Shown piece by piece: positions 40,489-42,996 of a stretch of DNA of 42,996 nucleotides (position 1 is its first letter; each line of letters starts with the position of its first letter). The position numbers and the translations under genes are program-made. The notes under the pieces were generated by a model. It was not told where the DNA came from, searched no databases, and worked only from the letters and a program-made list of their open reading frames with translations. This DNA comes from Candidatus Heimdallarchaeota archaeon (GTDB taxonomy: Archaea > Asgardarchaeota > Heimdallarchaeia > Heimdallarchaeales > Heimdallarchaeaceae), in the NCBI GenBank assembly GCA_021399395.1, contig JAAFKJ010000123.1, positions 1 through 42,996 on the forward strand. The letters are read 5' to 3'.

Positions 40489-41325
40489 CTAAAATCGATC
40501 CAAATCATTACCTGAAATTATTTTTCCGTTATACCTTGTTTTTATTTCCTCTACTAATTCATCTTCTGACTTCCCCCAGAATAGCTGATGATATAGAATC
40601 AGAAGTTTTGGTTTAACTTTTTTAGCTATTTCTCCCAATTCATATGTGGATGTATGCATATTATTGTGATATGCTTGCCAAGTTTGAGGTAACTCTCCAT
40701 AACCCTCTGCTGAGTATACTTCGTGGATTAGGATATCGCATTCAGAATAATATTTGATCAGTTCATTAGAGGGAGCTGTATCACCAGAAATAACGATTAC
40801 TTTGTCAGGAGTATGGATTCTGTATCCATATGCCTTCAATAATCCATGATTAACAGAAAATGCTTCAACTTGAATGTTTGAATCATGAAATATCAGCCCA
40901 GGCTCAACTTCATGAGCGTTTACTTTGTATCCTGTTGTATTGGCTGGTTCCAGACCTTCAGTTCTTGCTCTAATATCCTCTTTGTAAGCTTTCACAATCT
41001 GTTCTGTCATTTGCGCTATTCCTGGAGGACCATAAACCTCTAATGGATTTTGTCTTCCAAGAACCCAAGTAGTAAAAATCAAATCTGGATATCCGATGGT
41101 ATGATCAGAATGTAAATGAGTTAGAAACACCGTTTTTACTGACTTTACATCTATGTTTGCTTCTTTCATTCTCCGAACTATTCCAGAACCAAAATCGAAT
41201 AGATAAGGAATATCGTTAACTAGTATGGCTACACAAGGACCAAATCTATTTGGTAGAGCATTTGGTGTTCCCGTTCCTAAGAGTATCACTGTTGTATTCC
41301 CTAGGTTTTCGTCAGCTATGTGCAT
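40489..41325 (-). CDS. Metallo-beta-lactamase fold hydrolase, RNase Z-like
   Basis: A 278-residue hydrolase. Motif II is FLTHLHSDHTIGYPDL (HxHxDH, two metal ions); later metal ligands are in FSVNHG, VISGDTAPS and LLILYHQLFW. The opening VILLGTGTPNALPNRFGPC is that of the arylsulfatase / RNase Z-like branch. The flexible arm of true tRNase Z is not recognisable, so its substrate could be a small ester, sulfate or phosphodiester. It lies 44 nt upstream of the acyltransferase, on the same strand, and is divergent from the dehydratase gene. Confidence 0.88.
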   Translation of the reverse strand: MHIADENLGNTTVILLGTGTPNALPNRFGPCVAILVNDIPYLFDFGSGIVRRMKEANIDVKSVKTVFLTHLHSDHTIGYPDLIFTTWVLGRQNPLEVYGPPGIAQMTEQIVKAYKEDIRARTEGLEPANTTGYKVNAHEVEPGLIFHDSNIQVEAFSVNHGLLKAYGYRIHTPDKVIVISGDTAPSNELIKYYSECDILIHEVYSAEGYGELPQTWQAYHNNMHTSTYELGEIAKKVKPKLLILYHQLFWGKSEDELVEEIKTRYNGKIISGNDLDRF

Positions 41326-41385
41326 TGACTATAGTTTATCTTTAAGATTTAAATAGAAATCGGAAGACAGTATCTTAAGAAGCAA

Positions 41386-42342
41386 ATGACTTTACTAGAA
41401 GAAATACTTGAAGCAGAGGTTAGGATTAGACCCTACATCAAAGAAACCGCATTAGAATATTCCCCAATTTTGAGTAAGATGGGTAACTGTCAGGTTTATC
41501 TTAAACTAGAGAATCAACAAGAAACTGGTTCCTTTAAGATTCGAGGTGCTATGAATAGTTTAATTTTTCTAAGTGAAACAAAAAGCAAAAATTATTTCAT
41601 AACCGCTTCATCAGGAAATCATGGTGTAGCTTTTACTCATGGTGTGAATAAACTGGGGCTTAAAGGAACTATATTCCTACCAGAAAATGCATCCCCTGTT
41701 AAAGTTAAAGCACTAAAGGATCAAAAAATTGAGATCACGTTACATGGAAATGATTGTGTTCAAGCGGAAATGTATGCAAGAAAATATGCAGAGAATAACT
41801 CTATGGATTTTATTTCACCCTATAATGATCTGAAGATTATTGCAGGACAAGGCACTATAGGTATTGAAATAGAAAATCAACTAGGTGTCCCAGATTATGT
41901 TCTTGTTCCAGTGGGAGGAGGTGGTTTAATTTCAGGTATCGCAGGATATCTAAAGAATAAGTTTGAAGAGGTTAAAATCTTCGGATGCCAACCAATTAAT
42001 TCTCCAGTTATGTATGAATCTATAAAAGCTGGAAAGATAATCGATTATGAATCACAACCTACACTATCTGATGGTACTGCTGGAGGTATTGAACCCAATT
42101 CTATAACCTTCAATTATTGTCAGAATTATGTTGATGATTATATCCTAGTTTCAGAAGAGGAAATCAAAAACGCTTTAAGATTGCTTTATGAAGAACATAA
42201 AATGATGGTCGAGGGTGCAGCAGTTTTAACAATTGCTGCATTTATTCAGAAAATTAAAGTTTTTCAAGGATCTAAAGTTGTTCTTCTAATTAGTGGTTCA
42301 AAGATAAGTACGGACGATTTCAAGAAGATTGTTGATCAATAG
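41386..42342 (+). CDS. Threonine/serine dehydratase family PLP enzyme
   Basis: A 318-residue enzyme: the PLP lysine is in GSFKIRGAMNSL (about residue 51), ASSGNHGVAFTHG binds substrate carboxylate, and VPVGGGGLISGIAGYL binds the phosphate. There is no C-terminal ACT domain, so it would not be isoleucine-regulated like IlvA; it resembles catabolic threonine ammonia-lyase or serine racemase. It makes 2-oxobutanoate and ammonia from threonine if it is a threonine enzyme. The first ATG after a TTTAAAT-like stretch was taken as start. Confidence 0.9.
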   Translation: MTLLEEILEAEVRIRPYIKETALEYSPILSKMGNCQVYLKLENQQETGSFKIRGAMNSLIFLSETKSKNYFITASSGNHGVAFTHGVNKLGLKGTIFLPENASPVKVKALKDQKIEITLHGNDCVQAEMYARKYAENNSMDFISPYNDLKIIAGQGTIGIEIENQLGVPDYVLVPVGGGGLISGIAGYLKNKFEEVKIFGCQPINSPVMYESIKAGKIIDYESQPTLSDGTAGGIEPNSITFNYCQNYVDDYILVSEEEIKNALRLLYEEHKMMVEGAAVLTIAAFIQKIKVFQGSKVVLLISGSKISTDDFKKIVDQ

Positions 42343-42350
42343 TCATCTGC

Positions 42351-42848
42351 TTAATATTCCTTAAACACTCCAATTTCTAAATTGTCATTTTCTTCTAATA
42401 AATCAAGTTCTATAATAGAACCCATATTCTTTCTATTTAGCAATTCAGTAATCATCAAGTAATCAGAAGGAATGATGTTCTCTCTTTCATTTACAATATC
42501 TTCATTAGAAAACCAACACAATTCTCCCTCATCAGATTCCCTCAATACATCTGATTTTGCCTCAGTCAAGCAAAGAAAGATGAAAAACTGTTTGGATGTT
42601 ATAGTTGTCTTATTGTTTTTTAATTTCTCATTAAGAATTGCCTTGATACCCTTCCACTCAACAGACAAACCTGTTTCTTCTTTTATTTCCCTGAGAAGAG
42701 CTTCTTGAATTCCTTCATCAAAGTTAATTTTTCCTCCTACCAGAGCCCACTTCTGTTGATAGTCTCCCCTTTCTCTTTTGATGAGTAACCATTCCCCATT
42801 ATGTTCAACACCTCCTACAACAATATTAAGAATCCTTTTTTGAGCCAT
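42351..42848 (-). CDS. Nudix hydrolase
   Basis: A 165-residue protein with a complete Nudix box beginning at GGKINFDEGIQEALLREIKEETGL (residues 38-61: Gx5Ex7REUxEExGU). The conserved glutamates bind magnesium. It cleaves nucleoside diphosphate-linked compounds; the surrounding sequence (WALVGGKI, ELCWFSNEDI) fits the ADP-ribose or 8-oxo-nucleotide type, not decidable here. It is convergent with the dehydratase gene, with 8 nt between stops. Confidence 0.92.
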   Translation of the reverse strand: MAQKRILNIVVGGVEHNGEWLLIKRERGDYQQKWALVGGKINFDEGIQEALLREIKEETGLSVEWKGIKAILNEKLKNNKTTITSKQFFIFLCLTEAKSDVLRESDEGELCWFSNEDIVNERENIIPSDYLMITELLNRKNMGSIIELDLLEENDNLEIGVFKEY

Positions 42849-42932
42849 TAATATGCAATTAGAACATTCTAATTCTAAACTTTTGCCCTTATATCTTAAA
42901 ACATCTCATAGTTAGATTTTTGTCATGTAGTC

Positions 42933-42996
42933 ATGTTAAATGGACTAACCATCACTCTGATTGTATGCGTTAGATCAGATATTACTGGAGCTTTTA
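42933..42996 (+). CDS. Possible start of a gene cut by the window edge
   Basis: ATG 42933 opens a frame of 21 complete codons to the window end, reading MLNGLTITLIVCVRSDITG and on. A TTAAAAC stretch about 35-40 nt upstream could be its promoter. The start is hydrophobic, but too short to assign a family. Confidence 0.3.
   Translation, partial: MLNGLTITLIVCVRSDITGAF

Overview
The window is about 43 kb of AT-rich chromosome, most likely from an Asgard archaeon; a Heimdallarchaeia-like lineage is my guess, not something the sequence proves. The reasons are archaeal TATA-type boxes about 24-36 nt upstream of start codons with almost no leader, encoded CCA on all five tRNAs, a tRNA intron that folds into a bulge-helix-bulge, and a two-domain gelsolin-like protein of the kind known from Asgard archaea. 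Genes are densely packed on both strands, in single units or short operons.

Layout. 1-5.2 kb: the first 25 codons of a probable ketol-acid reductoisomerase, a short-chain dehydrogenase (SDR), a small pilin-like membrane protein, ornithine carbamoyltransferase, a small membrane protein, a DUF362 iron-sulfur protein and a second SDR divergent from it. 5.2-7.5 kb: a DRG/Obg-type GTPase-TGS protein with degenerate G motifs, a membrane/zinc-ribbon protein, tRNA-Phe with a T-loop intron, a second copy of its 3' exon 286 bp downstream, and two structured non-coding stretches. 7.5-12 kb: FMN-binding protein, zinc-finger protein, aldo-keto reductase, aspartate dehydrogenase, gelsolin-like protein, tocopherol cyclase-like protein. 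12-17.7 kb: HyuA/HyuB hydantoinase-oxoprolinase pair, enoyl-CoA hydratase, DtxR-type regulator. 17.7-23.6 kb: membrane protein, CysRS, epimerase-like SDR, GT2 glycosyltransferase, tRNA-Ala, an elaborate promoter in front of an unknown 106-residue protein, and a methyltransferase.

23.6-26.4 kb is a visibly GC-richer insertion: an IS607-type element with a serine recombinase (TnpA) and an unusually long TnpB (647 aa), whose third RuvC aspartate is replaced by histidine. Two tandem hairpins at the 3' end of tnpB look like the scaffold of a guide (omega) RNA.

26.4-32 kb: GrpB-family protein, CsaA-like tRNA-binding protein, tRNA-Thr, tRNA-Asn, cysteine desulfurase-like enzyme, LLM-class flavin oxidoreductase, TIGR04076 protein, 2-hydroxyacid dehydrogenase, AhpD-like protein. 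32-38 kb: a four-gene Opp/Dpp-type ABC transporter operon. Its OppB permease is fused to an extracytoplasmic seven-repeat LVIVD beta-propeller, and no ordinary substrate-binding protein is encoded beside it. 38-43 kb: tRNA-Val, cysteine synthase, a membrane acyltransferase (HGSNAT/DUF5009-like), a metallo-beta-lactamase-fold hydrolase, a threonine dehydratase-like enzyme, a Nudix hydrolase and the beginning of one more gene.

The strongest candidates for something undescribed are the propeller-permease fusion, the divergent IS607 TnpB with its predicted RNA, the tRNA-Phe locus (intron plus duplicated 3' exon) and the structured intergenic RNAs near 7.2-7.4 kb and 12.1 kb.
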